A stretch of 64,000 nucleotides of DNA, taken from NCBI RefSeq assembly GCF_900167135.1, contig NZ_FUWZ01000008.1, forward strand, positions 124,001 through 188,000, given 5' to 3'. This DNA comes from Chitinophaga eiseniae (lineage in GTDB: Bacteria; Bacteroidota; Bacteroidia; Chitinophagales; Chitinophagaceae). This document shows positions 50,547-60,244 of this stretch, piece by piece; the first letter of the stretch is position 1; the number at the start of each line of letters is the position of its first letter. Both the position numbers and the translations under genes were made by a program. Below the pieces are notes generated by a model. The model made no database searches. It was not told the origin of the DNA and saw only the letters and a list, made by a program, of their open reading frames with translations.

Positions 50547-51599
50547 ATGGAACAAGCACTGATTAAACTAAGCCAGTACACCGGCGCGCCGGCTGTCACC
50601 ATCCTGCTGTCTACCCACCGCACCTTCCCGGACAACAAACAGGACAGCATCCACCTGAAAAACCTTATCACCCAGGTGGAGAAAGAACTATACGAACAGT
50701 ACGATAAACGGACCGTGTGGCCCGTAATCGATAAAATAAAGGAAGCTGAAAACGACATCAATCACGCCTACAACCTTGATACGCTGGCGCTCTTTGCCTG
50801 CAGTGACTTTGTTCAGGTAAAACGCCTGCCCATCACCACTACCGACCGGTACGTGATCGGCGACCGTTTCGAAATCCGCCCCCTGCTGAAAGCCGTCCAG
50901 CAAAGCGAGCACTATTACATTCTCTCCGTTTCACGCCAGAAAATAAGGCTGCTGGAAGCATTCAACGATAAAATAGAACACGAGGTACAAAACGCCGACT
51001 TTCCATACACCAATAGCTACTATACAACCGATCCCATGCGTCAGCAACAAGACCTGATCGTGGACAACCTCCTGAGAGAATTCTTTAATACAGCGGACAA
51101 ACGATTTAAAAAGTACTACGCGGAGAACCCCCTGCCAGTGATTTTGCTGGGGGAAGAGAAAAATCTCACCTATTACCAGGAGGTAATGGACATCAAGGGA
51201 CTGGTAGTGGCTACCCATCATGGCAGCTTTGACGACACTTCCGATGCGGAAATTGCCACAGTAACCTTCCCGCTGATCCTGAAATACATCGCCGGTAAAC
51301 AGGAAACCGCCATGCAGGCTATCAACACTGCACAGTCTGCTCAACGGCTACTGGTAGACCTGAATGATATTTATACCGCCGCGGAAAACGGGCAGGCGGA
51401 CACACTTTACATCGAACAAACCTTCCTTCCCACCGGCCATATCGATAACGGCACCATCAGCGTGGGCGACGGCAACGGCTCCTCGGACATTACATTGCCC
51501 GTCATCGACGCGGTGATCAACAAAGGAGGAAACGTGGTATTTCTCGATGAAAACGCCCTGAACGAGTATCAGGGTATTGCATTGGTTACAAGATTTTAA
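50547..51599 (+). CDS. baeRF-family (bacterial archaeo-eukaryotic release factor-like) protein
   Basis: A 350-residue cytoplasmic protein of the baeRF type, a bacterial relative of the eRF1/Dom34 fold. Its centre (residues ~120-280) shows RPLLKAVQQSEHYYILSVSR (start of the middle domain), LLGEEKNLTYYQEVMDIKGL and VDLNDIYTAAENGQADTLYI. The C-terminal GGNVVFLDENALNEYQGIAL is typical for the family. Other baeRFs are thought to act on stalled ribosomes or tRNA, but this is not shown for this one. I start at ATG 50547 rather than at an earlier frame start (50517). A terminator follows at 51626. Confidence 0.8.
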   Translation: MEQALIKLSQYTGAPAVTILLSTHRTFPDNKQDSIHLKNLITQVEKELYEQYDKRTVWPVIDKIKEAENDINHAYNLDTLALFACSDFVQVKRLPITTTDRYVIGDRFEIRPLLKAVQQSEHYYILSVSRQKIRLLEAFNDKIEHEVQNADFPYTNSYYTTDPMRQQQDLIVDNLLREFFNTADKRFKKYYAENPLPVILLGEEKNLTYYQEVMDIKGLVVATHHGSFDDTSDAEIATVTFPLILKYIAGKQETAMQAINTAQSAQRLLVDLNDIYTAAENGQADTLYIEQTFLPTGHIDNGTISVGDGNGSSDITLPVIDAVINKGGNVVFLDENALNEYQGIALVTRF

Positions 51600-51625
51600 T
51601 CATACGACAACGACAACAACAGGGA

Positions 51626-51663
51626 AAGCCGCACTGGTGTTTACCAGCGCGGCTCATTTTTTC
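51626..51663. terminator. Intrinsic terminator between baeRF and GH76 genes
   Basis: AGCCGCACTGGT / ACCAGCGCGGCT stem with one internal mismatch, then a T-rich tail. It lies between convergent genes and closes the mannan locus on the minus side. Confidence 0.8.
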
Positions 51664-51674
51664 TGGTCATTTAA

Positions 51675-52748
51675 CTATTTAAGCGCCGCCAGCCGGGCAT
51701 AGATCTCCATCATACCAGCCTGCCCCAGCAATTCCTTCTCCGGACGCTTCCCTAGCATATCAGCGCCGGCATCCCGGTCATCTTCCCATACCTTATCTGC
51801 GTAGCGCTGCATAGCGTCTACATACCGCCGGTCCTTGTCCTCCCGGTACAACGCCAGGTACCCGCGCAACAGCACAGCATTAAACCAGTACGACGAATGA
51901 AAACGGCCGTCCTTATAAAAACGTTGCAGCGTACCGGCCGCGATCTGCTGCGCCTCCTTCAGGTACTGTGGCTGCCGCGTAATACGGTACAGCTTCACAT
52001 TGGCTTCCAGCATGGTACCGCTGTTATAGGTATACGTCGCGGAATCGATCCGGTTGTTTTCCTGCGGCTTGATCGCATCCCAGAACACGCCATGGGCATT
52101 CCGCAGATGTTTGTTGGTCCAGTGGTACAGCAACAAAGCCGTATCGAGGTAACTTTTCCGGTGCGTGGCTTCATACAGCTGCAGCGCCAGCAGGATACCC
52201 GGACCATTGGAACAGGTGTTCTTAGTGGTCTTATCTCCTTCTTTCCAGTACAGCCCTCCCCCGCTCACGGTATCGTAACCGGTCATCATAAAACGATAGA
52301 TCTCCGCTCCTTTCTCCAGGAACAGCTGCTGCTTAGTGCGAGTGAAGGCATCAAGATAAGCAATCCCAATCCACTGGTTATCGTCATAATAACGGTCTTC
52401 CCGTCTTTCCTTTACTACGTAAGACGCGTATCCCGGCGCAGGCGGTATCGGGTCGTAATATTGGTCAATAGCCCGCACCACCGGCTTCAGATAACCTTTC
52501 CCGGGATGCAGCCGCTCCATCTCATTGGCGGCCTGCACCAGCGCACAGAGTCCCCACAAGTCGGCATGCGGATTATGGTTTTTGGCGGGGTCGCTGGTCT
52601 GGATGTAAAGGCCGGTGCGCGGTTCATACAAATGTTTGTCAACCGCCGCCTGTAACAGGCCGGCGCGCTGCTCGTTGCGCTGGGCAAACGAGGTGGACGC
52701 AAACAGTATATACGCCACCGTTAGCCATACTGAACGGTACATAAGCAT
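51675..52748 (-). CDS. Secreted GH76 endo-alpha-1,6-mannanase-like enzyme
   Basis: A 357-residue exported enzyme (signal VAYILFASTSFAQ). It belongs to glycoside hydrolase family 76, (alpha/alpha)6 barrels that cleave alpha-1,6-mannan backbones. The catalytic pair Asp122-Asp123 lies in YYDDNQW, followed by the family blocks GGGLYWKEGDKTTKNTCSNG and TYTYNSGTMLEANVKLYRIT. The start ATG overlaps the stop of the upstream GH76 gene (TAATG), so the two are translationally coupled; a second ATG lies two codons later. The signal has no lipobox Cys, in contrast to its neighbour, so this one may be periplasmic or released. Confidence 0.88.
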   Translation of the reverse strand: MLMYRSVWLTVAYILFASTSFAQRNEQRAGLLQAAVDKHLYEPRTGLYIQTSDPAKNHNPHADLWGLCALVQAANEMERLHPGKGYLKPVVRAIDQYYDPIPPAPGYASYVVKERREDRYYDDNQWIGIAYLDAFTRTKQQLFLEKGAEIYRFMMTGYDTVSGGGLYWKEGDKTTKNTCSNGPGILLALQLYEATHRKSYLDTALLLYHWTNKHLRNAHGVFWDAIKPQENNRIDSATYTYNSGTMLEANVKLYRITRQPQYLKEAQQIAAGTLQRFYKDGRFHSSYWFNAVLLRGYLALYREDKDRRYVDAMQRYADKVWEDDRDAGADMLGKRPEKELLGQAGMMEIYARLAALK

Positions 52749-53893
52749 TATTTTATAAGTCCCATCGCTTTCAGCCTGGCGGCAGCCTCCATCAGCATGG
52801 CCCCGCTCAGCTGTGTGGTCAGGTCACTGGCAGCATTCGTGGTCTGCCAGTTGCTGTTAAACAATAGCTGCGGCCGGAAGGTGCCCTTCAGCCACAACGT
52901 TTCTGCATTCTGTTGCAGGAAACCGGCAAACCGCGCGGCATCACTGCTGTTGATGCTGCCATCGGTGATCAGCAGCATCAGGTAACGTACCAGCACTCCT
53001 TTAAACAACCCGCCGTCACCACCTCCCTCGTCTTTGAGGATGTTGTTTTGCGTGAAAGAACCCAGCGCATTGCCGGCAGTACGCAACGCATCATTGAGAT
53101 AGGACTGCTCTCCGGTGAGCTTATACAATTCCACCCCTGCGCCGATGAACACCCCCTGGTTGTAGGTAAACAACCAGGTCTTGTTGACCGTACCACTACC
53201 GTCCTGGTTGATACCGTCCCACACCATGCCCGACGCCGGATCTACCAGCGTGGCCTTCTGCCACTGGTAGATTTTCCGCGCCCAGGCGAGATCATCAGGA
53301 TTACGGGTCACGCCGTACATCCTGCAGGCGATGATACAGGCCGGCGCATTTGCCGGCGTATTCTTGTAGTTCCTGCTTTTGTCTTTGTTCCAGTGGAAAC
53401 CGCCACCCCATACATCATCCCAGCCGCCCTTGATATCGTTCCAGATAAGCTGGGCCGCCTCTTTATAACGAGTATCGCCCGTGGCTTCAAAAGCACGCAG
53501 ACAGGCCAGCGTCATCCACTCCATATCATCGTAAAAAAAATTGATGTAGCTGTTGCCGTTCTTCGTTTTCACCCCCTCCAGCAACGCGCCCATCCTGGTT
53601 TTCAGCGCGGCGTCGTTGGTGCGCACGTAACCGTCTGTCAGCACATCCAGCGCGTGCGCGCTGGGCCAATAGTGAAACGTGGCATTCCCGGCACTGTTCT
53701 GATTAAAATATCCCGCCTGGTTCCAGAAGTTGCTGACCAGCGAGACCTGCGACGAATCAGCTATCTTACTCCAGTCAAAAACATACCGCGCTTTGCCGGG
53801 ATTAGGCCCCGGCCCGTCATCTACCGGCTCTTTCAGGCAGGCGGCGCTGCTCAACAGCGTCACTAAAACTAAACAATATCGTATACACTTCAT
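52748..53893 (-). CDS. GH76 mannanase-like surface lipoprotein
   Basis: A 381-residue lipoprotein (signal VLVTLLSSAAC, Cys19). It has the GH76 catalytic pair Asp122-Asp123 in FFYDDMEW, by coincidence at the same residue numbers as in its neighbour, and the family's GGWDDVWGGGFHWNKDKSRN and WLFTYNQGVFIGAGVELYKL. A lipoprotein at the surface could make the first cut in mannan; the partner without lipid anchor would continue in the periplasm. The gene is between SusE (7-base gap) and the second GH76 gene (TAATG overlap). Confidence 0.9.
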   Translation of the reverse strand: MKCIRYCLVLVTLLSSAACLKEPVDDGPGPNPGKARYVFDWSKIADSSQVSLVSNFWNQAGYFNQNSAGNATFHYWPSAHALDVLTDGYVRTNDAALKTRMGALLEGVKTKNGNSYINFFYDDMEWMTLACLRAFEATGDTRYKEAAQLIWNDIKGGWDDVWGGGFHWNKDKSRNYKNTPANAPACIIACRMYGVTRNPDDLAWARKIYQWQKATLVDPASGMVWDGINQDGSGTVNKTWLFTYNQGVFIGAGVELYKLTGEQSYLNDALRTAGNALGSFTQNNILKDEGGGDGGLFKGVLVRYLMLLITDGSINSSDAARFAGFLQQNAETLWLKGTFRPQLLFNSNWQTTNAASDLTTQLSGAMLMEAAARLKAMGLIK

Positions 53894-53900
53894 AGTTATC

Positions 53901-55034
53901 TTATTTAACGATCACTTCGTGGGTGTAATTTTTATCCGGTGCGAAATACACTTTCACATCACAGTTCTTGTTATCTGCTTCTGTAGCGAACTTGTAACAG
54001 TAATTCCACTGGTCGTTGTTAGCGATGGGCTTCAATTCCCAATAAGACAATGGCGAAGAACCAGTGGGCCGGTTGTTGTCGGCATTGCTGCTGCCCATCC
54101 ATTCGTCTGCTGCGGTGCCATCACTACCGGTCACGGCCATACGGAATTTATAGCGCTCATCACGGCCCCAGGACTCCTGCTTGAACACGATTTGCTGGCC
54201 CAGCGCCGCCCAGGTACTATTGCCCTGATAGCTCAGCTCAAACAGAAACTTGTTCAGCGGCGCAAACCACAGCCCGATGCTGTTGATCTGGGTCACGGTA
54301 ATCGCCGCGTTGTTGAAATCCAGGCGCAGACGGTATACCCTGGTCCCGGCCGTCTGCTCCGTTTCGCCGCCCTCTTTCAGCGCACTGCCGCTCCAGGAGT
54401 AGGTGGCAGGCGTACCACTGTTACGTGCGGCAAAATGATACTTCCCGTTTTTCAGGGACGTATAGATCTCAAACACACCAGGAGCAGTCGCTTTCATCTT
54501 CATCGCCTTGCTCAGGTCCGCACCGGCTTCTGTTGCTTCCCCGGTAAGGAACATATCCGCCGGCACTTCTGCAAAGCCCGCCGGCCGCTCCACTTCCAGC
54601 AGCTTCGTCTCCGCCGCTTGCCGGATGTTATACCCCTTGGCAGCCAGCACGGTCCACTTCAGTTTACCTACGCCCAACGAGGGAATGCCTGCCTTACCGG
54701 CAATGCTGTTCAGGTCTTTGTGGGACAACGTGAGCCTGTTTTGCACGCCGCCGCCGTCAGAAGTATACCGCGCTACAGGAGCAGAGAAATCACCGTTGGG
54801 TGTATCAAAGGCCACCTCATATTGTACAAGGGAACCGTCTTCGGCGCGGGCCTGGTCCCATTCAAACGTAACACTGGCGCTGGTAGTAGGCTGCAGCTTC
54901 ACATACTTGTTATCTGCCGGCGCGGTCAGCCGCGGCACCGGCTGCATATTGGTATTGAGCCGGTAGTCGTCTTTTTTACAGGCGGTCAGCAGCAGACCGA
55001 GGATACAAGAGAGATAGATAATATATGACTTCAT
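53901..55034 (-). CDS. SusE/SusF-like surface glycan-binding lipoprotein
   Basis: A 377-residue lipoprotein (signal LSCILGLLLTAC, Cys19) of the SusE type. Two or three immunoglobulin-like domains can be seen: residues ~25-130 with LQPTTSASVTFEWDQARAED, and later binding domains with many aromatic residues (NAAITVTQINSIGLWFAPLN, NDQWNYCYKFATEADNKN). It would bind mannan at the outer membrane beside SusC/SusD. It lies 27 bases after the susD-like gene and 7 bases before a GH76 gene, in a single operon. Confidence 0.87.
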   Translation of the reverse strand: MKSYIIYLSCILGLLLTACKKDDYRLNTNMQPVPRLTAPADNKYVKLQPTTSASVTFEWDQARAEDGSLVQYEVAFDTPNGDFSAPVARYTSDGGGVQNRLTLSHKDLNSIAGKAGIPSLGVGKLKWTVLAAKGYNIRQAAETKLLEVERPAGFAEVPADMFLTGEATEAGADLSKAMKMKATAPGVFEIYTSLKNGKYHFAARNSGTPATYSWSGSALKEGGETEQTAGTRVYRLRLDFNNAAITVTQINSIGLWFAPLNKFLFELSYQGNSTWAALGQQIVFKQESWGRDERYKFRMAVTGSDGTAADEWMGSSNADNNRPTGSSPLSYWELKPIANNDQWNYCYKFATEADNKNCDVKVYFAPDKNYTHEVIVK

Positions 55035-55061
55035 GTGATGACTTTTTTTGGTGAGATGGAT

Positions 55062-56669
55062 TTACCAGTCCTGGTTTTGTGAGAGATTTTTGTTCTGATC
55101 CCGCTCAAAGGTGGGCACCGGCCACTGGTAGTGTTTGGGATTGACAAACACCCGGTTTTCCACGATAATATACCCCTGCGGATCTTTGTTGAAAGACCCG
55201 CTGGTAACTTTAATACCTCTCACCGGCCGGCTCAGCACCTGATCGGCGATCTTCCAGCGACGAATATCGAAAATACGTTGCCCTTCGAACGCCAGTTCTG
55301 CACGGCGCTCGCGGCGGATAATGGTCCGCTGCTCCGACTGCGACCAGCCACCGTCGAAAGTGAGCGCCGCCCCGTCAGTGAAACCGGCGCGGGCGCGCAA
55401 GGCGCGGACGGTCTGGTCCCACACCCCTGCCGTTAGCTGCCCCAGCTCCATCTTCGCTTCCGCATACATCAGCAACACATCGGCGTAACGGATCAGGATG
55501 AGGTTGAGGCCCGACTGGTACACGGTAGCGGTACGGTCATAGTACTTATAGAAATAGTACCCTGTGGGAGAAGCCCCCTGATCGTCCACTGTATTGGTGG
55601 CAGGCACCGAACCGGGCTGTGTAAGAATGGTCTGTTCCACACCGCTGAAATCCACGATCTTAGAGCCATGATGCAGGATAGTAGCCTCAAAGCGGGGATC
55701 ACGGCCCGTATAGGGATTGTTCTCATTGTAACCGGAACCTGCCTCGCGGATACCTTTCCCGTTGAGCATCACATAATCGTCTACCAGGTCCTGCGTAGGC
55801 ACCAGCACACTTCTCAGCGCGGCCACCGTCTGCGGCAGGAACTGCCGTTGTTTGTCGTACGTACGCCCCCCGCCGTATTGCAGGTCCAGTATCACTTCGG
55901 GATTGTATTCATTGGCAACGGTGAACTGGCTGCTGTAGCCGGCGAACAGCTGATAAGCGCCGTTGTCTGTTTTGCCGATGAGCTTTTCACAGTCGGTCAC
56001 CACGGCGGCCCATTCGCTGCGGAACAAATGTACCCGGGCACTCAGCGCAATGGCCGCACCACGGGACACCCTGCCCCTGTCTTTCTCCGCTATCTGCGTA
56101 TTCAGCGGCAGATCGGGCTGTATCGCTGTCAGCTCCTGCAACACAAACTGCTGGATGGTGTTTTTATCCGTACGGGAGATAGTCCTCGACTCATCGATAG
56201 ACAGTACTTTGGTGGTGAAAGGCACATCGCCGTACCAGGCGGTGAGCTGGAAATAAGCGTAAGCACGGATAAAGCGGGCCTCGGCCACGATCCGTTTTTT
56301 CAGCGCGGCGTCCATGGCCGGCACCCGGTCTATGTTTTCCACCACAATATTGCAACGGCGCACAGTAGTAAAATAGTAGCCCCACGTATCACGGTCACGG
56401 GCATTAGAAGCGTCGTAGCTGCCATTGGCGATCCTCGTCACCGCCAGCATACCGTCGCCGCTCACATAGGCGTTGTCGCTCAGCGCTTCATCCCCGAAAA
56501 AATAATCGTCTTTGGCCAGGTGCTCATAACAGGCGGTGAGCGCATCCAGCGCGTCCTGTGCATTACGCCAGTAGGCAGTCTCTGTAAACTCGCTGGTAAT
56601 AGGCTGGTCCAGCTTGCGACAGCTGACAACCACACCGGCGAGTAATATCATGATGGTTAATTTTTTCAT
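55062..56669 (-). CDS. SusD/RagB-family outer-membrane lipoprotein
   Basis: A 535-residue SusD homologue. It has a lipoprotein signal (TIMILLAGVVVSC, Cys17), the conserved start EFTETAYWRNAQDALDALTA, the SusD region FIRAYAYFQLTAWYGDVPFT and a C-terminal RRERRAELAFEGQRIFDIRR motif. SusD caps the SusC channel and captures glycan. I use ATG 56669, just before MKKLTIM; the earlier 4 codons are ignored. It lies 19 bases downstream of the SusC gene. Confidence 0.93.
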   Translation of the reverse strand: MKKLTIMILLAGVVVSCRKLDQPITSEFTETAYWRNAQDALDALTACYEHLAKDDYFFGDEALSDNAYVSGDGMLAVTRIANGSYDASNARDRDTWGYYFTTVRRCNIVVENIDRVPAMDAALKKRIVAEARFIRAYAYFQLTAWYGDVPFTTKVLSIDESRTISRTDKNTIQQFVLQELTAIQPDLPLNTQIAEKDRGRVSRGAAIALSARVHLFRSEWAAVVTDCEKLIGKTDNGAYQLFAGYSSQFTVANEYNPEVILDLQYGGGRTYDKQRQFLPQTVAALRSVLVPTQDLVDDYVMLNGKGIREAGSGYNENNPYTGRDPRFEATILHHGSKIVDFSGVEQTILTQPGSVPATNTVDDQGASPTGYYFYKYYDRTATVYQSGLNLILIRYADVLLMYAEAKMELGQLTAGVWDQTVRALRARAGFTDGAALTFDGGWSQSEQRTIIRRERRAELAFEGQRIFDIRRWKIADQVLSRPVRGIKVTSGSFNKDPQGYIIVENRVFVNPKHYQWPVPTFERDQNKNLSQNQDW

Positions 56670-56688
56670 ACAATAACACATTTAAGCA

Positions 56689-59600
56689 TCAAAACTTAAC
56701 ATCCAGTCCCACCGCAAAAGTCCGCGCGTTGGGATAGTTACGGCCTGCCACCGGGTTGTAGTTAGACATGGACATATGGTCGTCAAACTGCGTAAACTCG
56801 GGATCTACGCCCAGTTCGCGGAAACGTACCGGCATAATCGTGATCAGGTTCTGCGCACTTACGTACAGGCGTACCTGTTGTACTTTTGCCCGGTTGGTCC
56901 AGGCAGTGGGGAGATTATAACCCAGCTGTACGTTCTTCAGTCGCAGGTATTTGGTGTCAAACAACCAATAGTCGGAATAGGCGAAGTTATTGGCGTTGGC
57001 GGCCCCGATGGTCAGCCTCGGGTAACTGGCGCCGGGATTAAGCGGCGTCCAGCGGTCCAGGTGCTGCAGCATAGCGTGGTCTTCGTTGTTATGGAACGCT
57101 TCCACAATATCGCCGCGCAGGAACTGCGACCGTTTACCGACGCCCTGCCAGAACATGGAGAAATCGAAGTTCTTCCAGCTCACATTGTAATTGAAGCCGA
57201 AGGTGTAGCGCGGGAAAGGATTCCCGAACACGTAGCGGTCGTTTTCGTCGATCACGCCGTCACCATTGCGGTCAATGTATTTCACGTCGCCGGGCATCAC
57301 CTGCTGATTATAAGCGAAGGGGACTTTCGGCGCGTTTTTGATGTCATCGAGGTTCTGATACAAACCATCGGACCTGTAGCCGTAATAGGAAGCGATGGGG
57401 AACCCTTCTTTAATAATGAACTGCACATCAGAACCACGGATGGATTCCTGCCCGAACCGGATCACCTTGTTCAGGTTGTCGGCAATATTAAAACCAAAGG
57501 CATGGCGGAATGCGCCGGTATTCAGGCGATAGGTGAGTGCCAGTTCCCATCCTTTGTTGTCCACTTTACCCACGTTTTCCAGCGGGGCGTCGATACCGGC
57601 GGTACCGGGCACGGTCTGGAACAGGTAGATGCCGGTGGTCATCTTATCAAAATAATCGAAAGAAGCGGTCAGCTTCCCGTTGAAAAAATCGGCGTCGATA
57701 CCGTAGTTGCTCATCGTGGAAATTTCCCATTGCAACAGATCGTTGTAGGTAGAAAAAGTAGCGCCGGTGGCCGGTGTATTATTAAAGGAATAGTTGCCTC
57801 TTCTGAAATCGCCGTCTCCGTCGGTGAGGCGCACCCTGGCGAGATAGTTGAACCCGCCGATGTTGGAGTTGCCCACACGCCCCCACGAATAACGCAGCTT
57901 CACATTACCGATATGTTCCTTCACGTATTCCATAAAGGCTTCGTCAGTAACGCGCCATCCCAGCGAAAAGGCGGGAAAGAACTGCCAGCGGTGACCAGGC
58001 GCCAGCTTGGAAGAACCGTCATAACGCCAGGTGAACTCCGCCAGGTAACGGTCTTTGAAAGCGTAGTTCAGCCTGCCGAAAAGGGAGTTCAATGCATACA
58101 GGTTGGGATTGGAGAAATCGTTGTAGTCGTTGATGTTACCATAGTTGAAAGTACCGTCAGGATTGGGTTTGTAGCCCCCGCCGATAGACCAGTCGCCGTC
58201 CAGGTTGGTGGTGCCGAAGCGGTCCATACGGAAACCGTAATGTTCATCCACCGCGTCGCTGCGCAGGCCTACCTGTCCTTTGACATAGTGCTGCCCGAAA
58301 GTATTTTCATATTCCGTAGTAGCATACACGTTAGTATAGAGGTCTTTGTATTCCGATTTGTGCAGTTCATTGAACTGCGGCGCGGTAGCGGTAGTATAAT
58401 ACGGCGCATAGCTGTACTTATTGATGCGGCGTGTTTCGGCGTTGATATTATAATTACCCGACGCGTTGAGGTTTATTTTCAGGTGCGGTACGGGTGTGAT
58501 CACTACATCCAGTCCGCCCATCAGGTTGTCAATGATATTCTGTTTGTAACCGCCTTCTCCGAGCTGGGCAAACACGCTGTTGCTGGTAAGCGCAGGCACC
58601 ACCCAGTTGCCCAGCGAGTCTTTCACGGGGTAAATACGGGGCACACGCATGGCGTCGCGCATGAGCAGGCCCATATCAAAAGCCTGCGTGCGGATATTGG
58701 AGCGGGTGTAGGCCACGTTACCGGACACTTTCACGTATTTACCGATATCGACAGATACGTTAAGGCGTGCGTTATATCGTTTGTAGTAAAAGTCCTGGCC
58801 GGAAGGGAGCCAGCGGTTCTGCAGCATATTGCCCTGATCGAGGTAACCCAGTGACAGCAGGTAGCTGCTGGTTTTACCGCCGCCGGTAACGCTGAGGCTA
58901 TGATTTTGCTGCGGTGTATAACGGCGGACCATCTCCCGCAGCATGGCAGGCTGCGAACCACGGTCATGCCAGAACGCTATTTCCGAGGGGGCGAACTGCG
59001 GTGTTTTACCCGAGTTCACCAGCGCTTCATTTTTAAGCGTCATGTATTCCCATGCCTCCACCTGCCGGGGCAGCGTGGTGGGCGTTTGCCAGCCATACAG
59101 GCCGTTGTATTGTACCGTGGGGCGTTCGTCTTTTTTTCCTCTTTTGGTGGTGATGTAGATGACGCCGTTGGCCGCCTGGGAGCCGTAGATAGCCGCTGAT
59201 GCAGCGTCTTTGAGCACGGAGATATTCTCCACATCGTAAGGGTTGAGGTTTTGCAAGGCGGTAGTGCCGCCCTGCACGCCGTCTACGATCACCAGGGGCG
59301 CGTTGCCGGTAAGACTGCCCACCCCGCGGATATTAAGATTGATGGCCGCTCCCGGTTCTGCTACGTTTTGCTGGATGATCAGGTTGGGCGCCAGTCCCTG
59401 TAAAGCCTGGAACATATTGGTAGTGGGGCGACTGGTGATGTCCTTGTTGGAAATAGTGCTGATGGCGGCCGTCACCTGCGTCTTTTTCTGCTGGCCATAG
59501 GCGGTGACAACGATCTCACTGAGGTCTTTGGCGTCGGCGGTGAGCATAGCCACGATGCTGGTGCGGCCGTTGATATTGATTTCGGACGGCACATATCCCA

Positions 59601-60204
59601 CCGATGAAAATACCAGGGTACCGTTGGCCTGAGCCGGTGGCACCTTCAGCGTCCAGTTGCCGCGTGTATCCGTTACCGTGCCGATGCTCTGGCCCTGCAG
59701 CCGTACGTTGACATTGGCGATGCCTTCGCCTTTGTTGTTGACCACCCGCCCGGCGATGACCAGCTCCTGTTGTTGCCGGCTAAGGTCCACTGCGGTGGCA
59801 TCTTTCAGAATGATTTTGTTGTTGATGAATTCATACCGGATGTTCAACGGCAGCAACAGCATCTGCAACACGTCGTCCAGTTTGTTGTTTTTTACGTTGA
59901 GCGTGATTTTGCGGGAAGCTTTGATGTCTTCGTTGGCATATACGAAGACAAGGGCCGTTTGTTGTTCTATTTTCTCCAGTACGGCAGCCAGCGGCAGGTC
60001 TTCCACCTGGAGGCTGACGGCATAGTCAGGAACACGGGCGGACGCCTGTCCCTCTGCTCCTGTCAGCTGGCGGCGGGTGGCGGAGGCATAGGCGACCTGG
60101 GCATCCAGGTCCAATACGCTCAGCAGCACAACGCACAGCACCAGTGAAAAGAAGGGAGGCCGGACCGTGCGCGCGTAAAGCGCTTTGATCAGTTCTTTTC
60201 TCAT
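56689..60204 (-). CDS. SusC/RagA-family TonB-linked outer-membrane transporter
   Basis: A 1,171-residue TonB-dependent transporter. After the signal comes an STN domain (residues ~60-130, DLPLAAVLEKIEQQTALVFV), which can signal to FecR, then a carboxypeptidase-regulatory domain (IAGRVVNNKGEGIANVNVRL), a plug (VVTAYGQQKKTQVTAAISTI, VDGVQGGTTALQNLNPYDVE) and the barrel. The STN domain matches the presence of a FecR/ECF sigma pair upstream. It imports mannan fragments with SusD. A second long frame on the opposite strand is a shadow. FecR lies 40 bases upstream. Confidence 0.95.
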   Translation of the reverse strand: MRKELIKALYARTVRPPFFSLVLCVVLLSVLDLDAQVAYASATRRQLTGAEGQASARVPDYAVSLQVEDLPLAAVLEKIEQQTALVFVYANEDIKASRKITLNVKNNKLDDVLQMLLLPLNIRYEFINNKIILKDATAVDLSRQQQELVIAGRVVNNKGEGIANVNVRLQGQSIGTVTDTRGNWTLKVPPAQANGTLVFSSVGYVPSEININGRTSIVAMLTADAKDLSEIVVTAYGQQKKTQVTAAISTISNKDITSRPTTNMFQALQGLAPNLIIQQNVAEPGAAINLNIRGVGSLTGNAPLVIVDGVQGGTTALQNLNPYDVENISVLKDAASAAIYGSQAANGVIYITTKRGKKDERPTVQYNGLYGWQTPTTLPRQVEAWEYMTLKNEALVNSGKTPQFAPSEIAFWHDRGSQPAMLREMVRRYTPQQNHSLSVTGGGKTSSYLLSLGYLDQGNMLQNRWLPSGQDFYYKRYNARLNVSVDIGKYVKVSGNVAYTRSNIRTQAFDMGLLMRDAMRVPRIYPVKDSLGNWVVPALTSNSVFAQLGEGGYKQNIIDNLMGGLDVVITPVPHLKINLNASGNYNINAETRRINKYSYAPYYTTATAPQFNELHKSEYKDLYTNVYATTEYENTFGQHYVKGQVGLRSDAVDEHYGFRMDRFGTTNLDGDWSIGGGYKPNPDGTFNYGNINDYNDFSNPNLYALNSLFGRLNYAFKDRYLAEFTWRYDGSSKLAPGHRWQFFPAFSLGWRVTDEAFMEYVKEHIGNVKLRYSWGRVGNSNIGGFNYLARVRLTDGDGDFRRGNYSFNNTPATGATFSTYNDLLQWEISTMSNYGIDADFFNGKLTASFDYFDKMTTGIYLFQTVPGTAGIDAPLENVGKVDNKGWELALTYRLNTGAFRHAFGFNIADNLNKVIRFGQESIRGSDVQFIIKEGFPIASYYGYRSDGLYQNLDDIKNAPKVPFAYNQQVMPGDVKYIDRNGDGVIDENDRYVFGNPFPRYTFGFNYNVSWKNFDFSMFWQGVGKRSQFLRGDIVEAFHNNEDHAMLQHLDRWTPLNPGASYPRLTIGAANANNFAYSDYWLFDTKYLRLKNVQLGYNLPTAWTNRAKVQQVRLYVSAQNLITIMPVRFRELGVDPEFTQFDDHMSMSNYNPVAGRNYPNARTFAVGLDVKF

Positions 60205-60244
60205 AACGTAGTGGTCAATTAGTAAATCGGTGAATGAATGGCAT

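Noticed and set aside
56776-58854. 692-codon open frame on the plus strand inside the SusC gene
   Set aside because: It is antisense to clear SusC coding sequence, has no recognised domain and arises from codon bias on the opposite strand.
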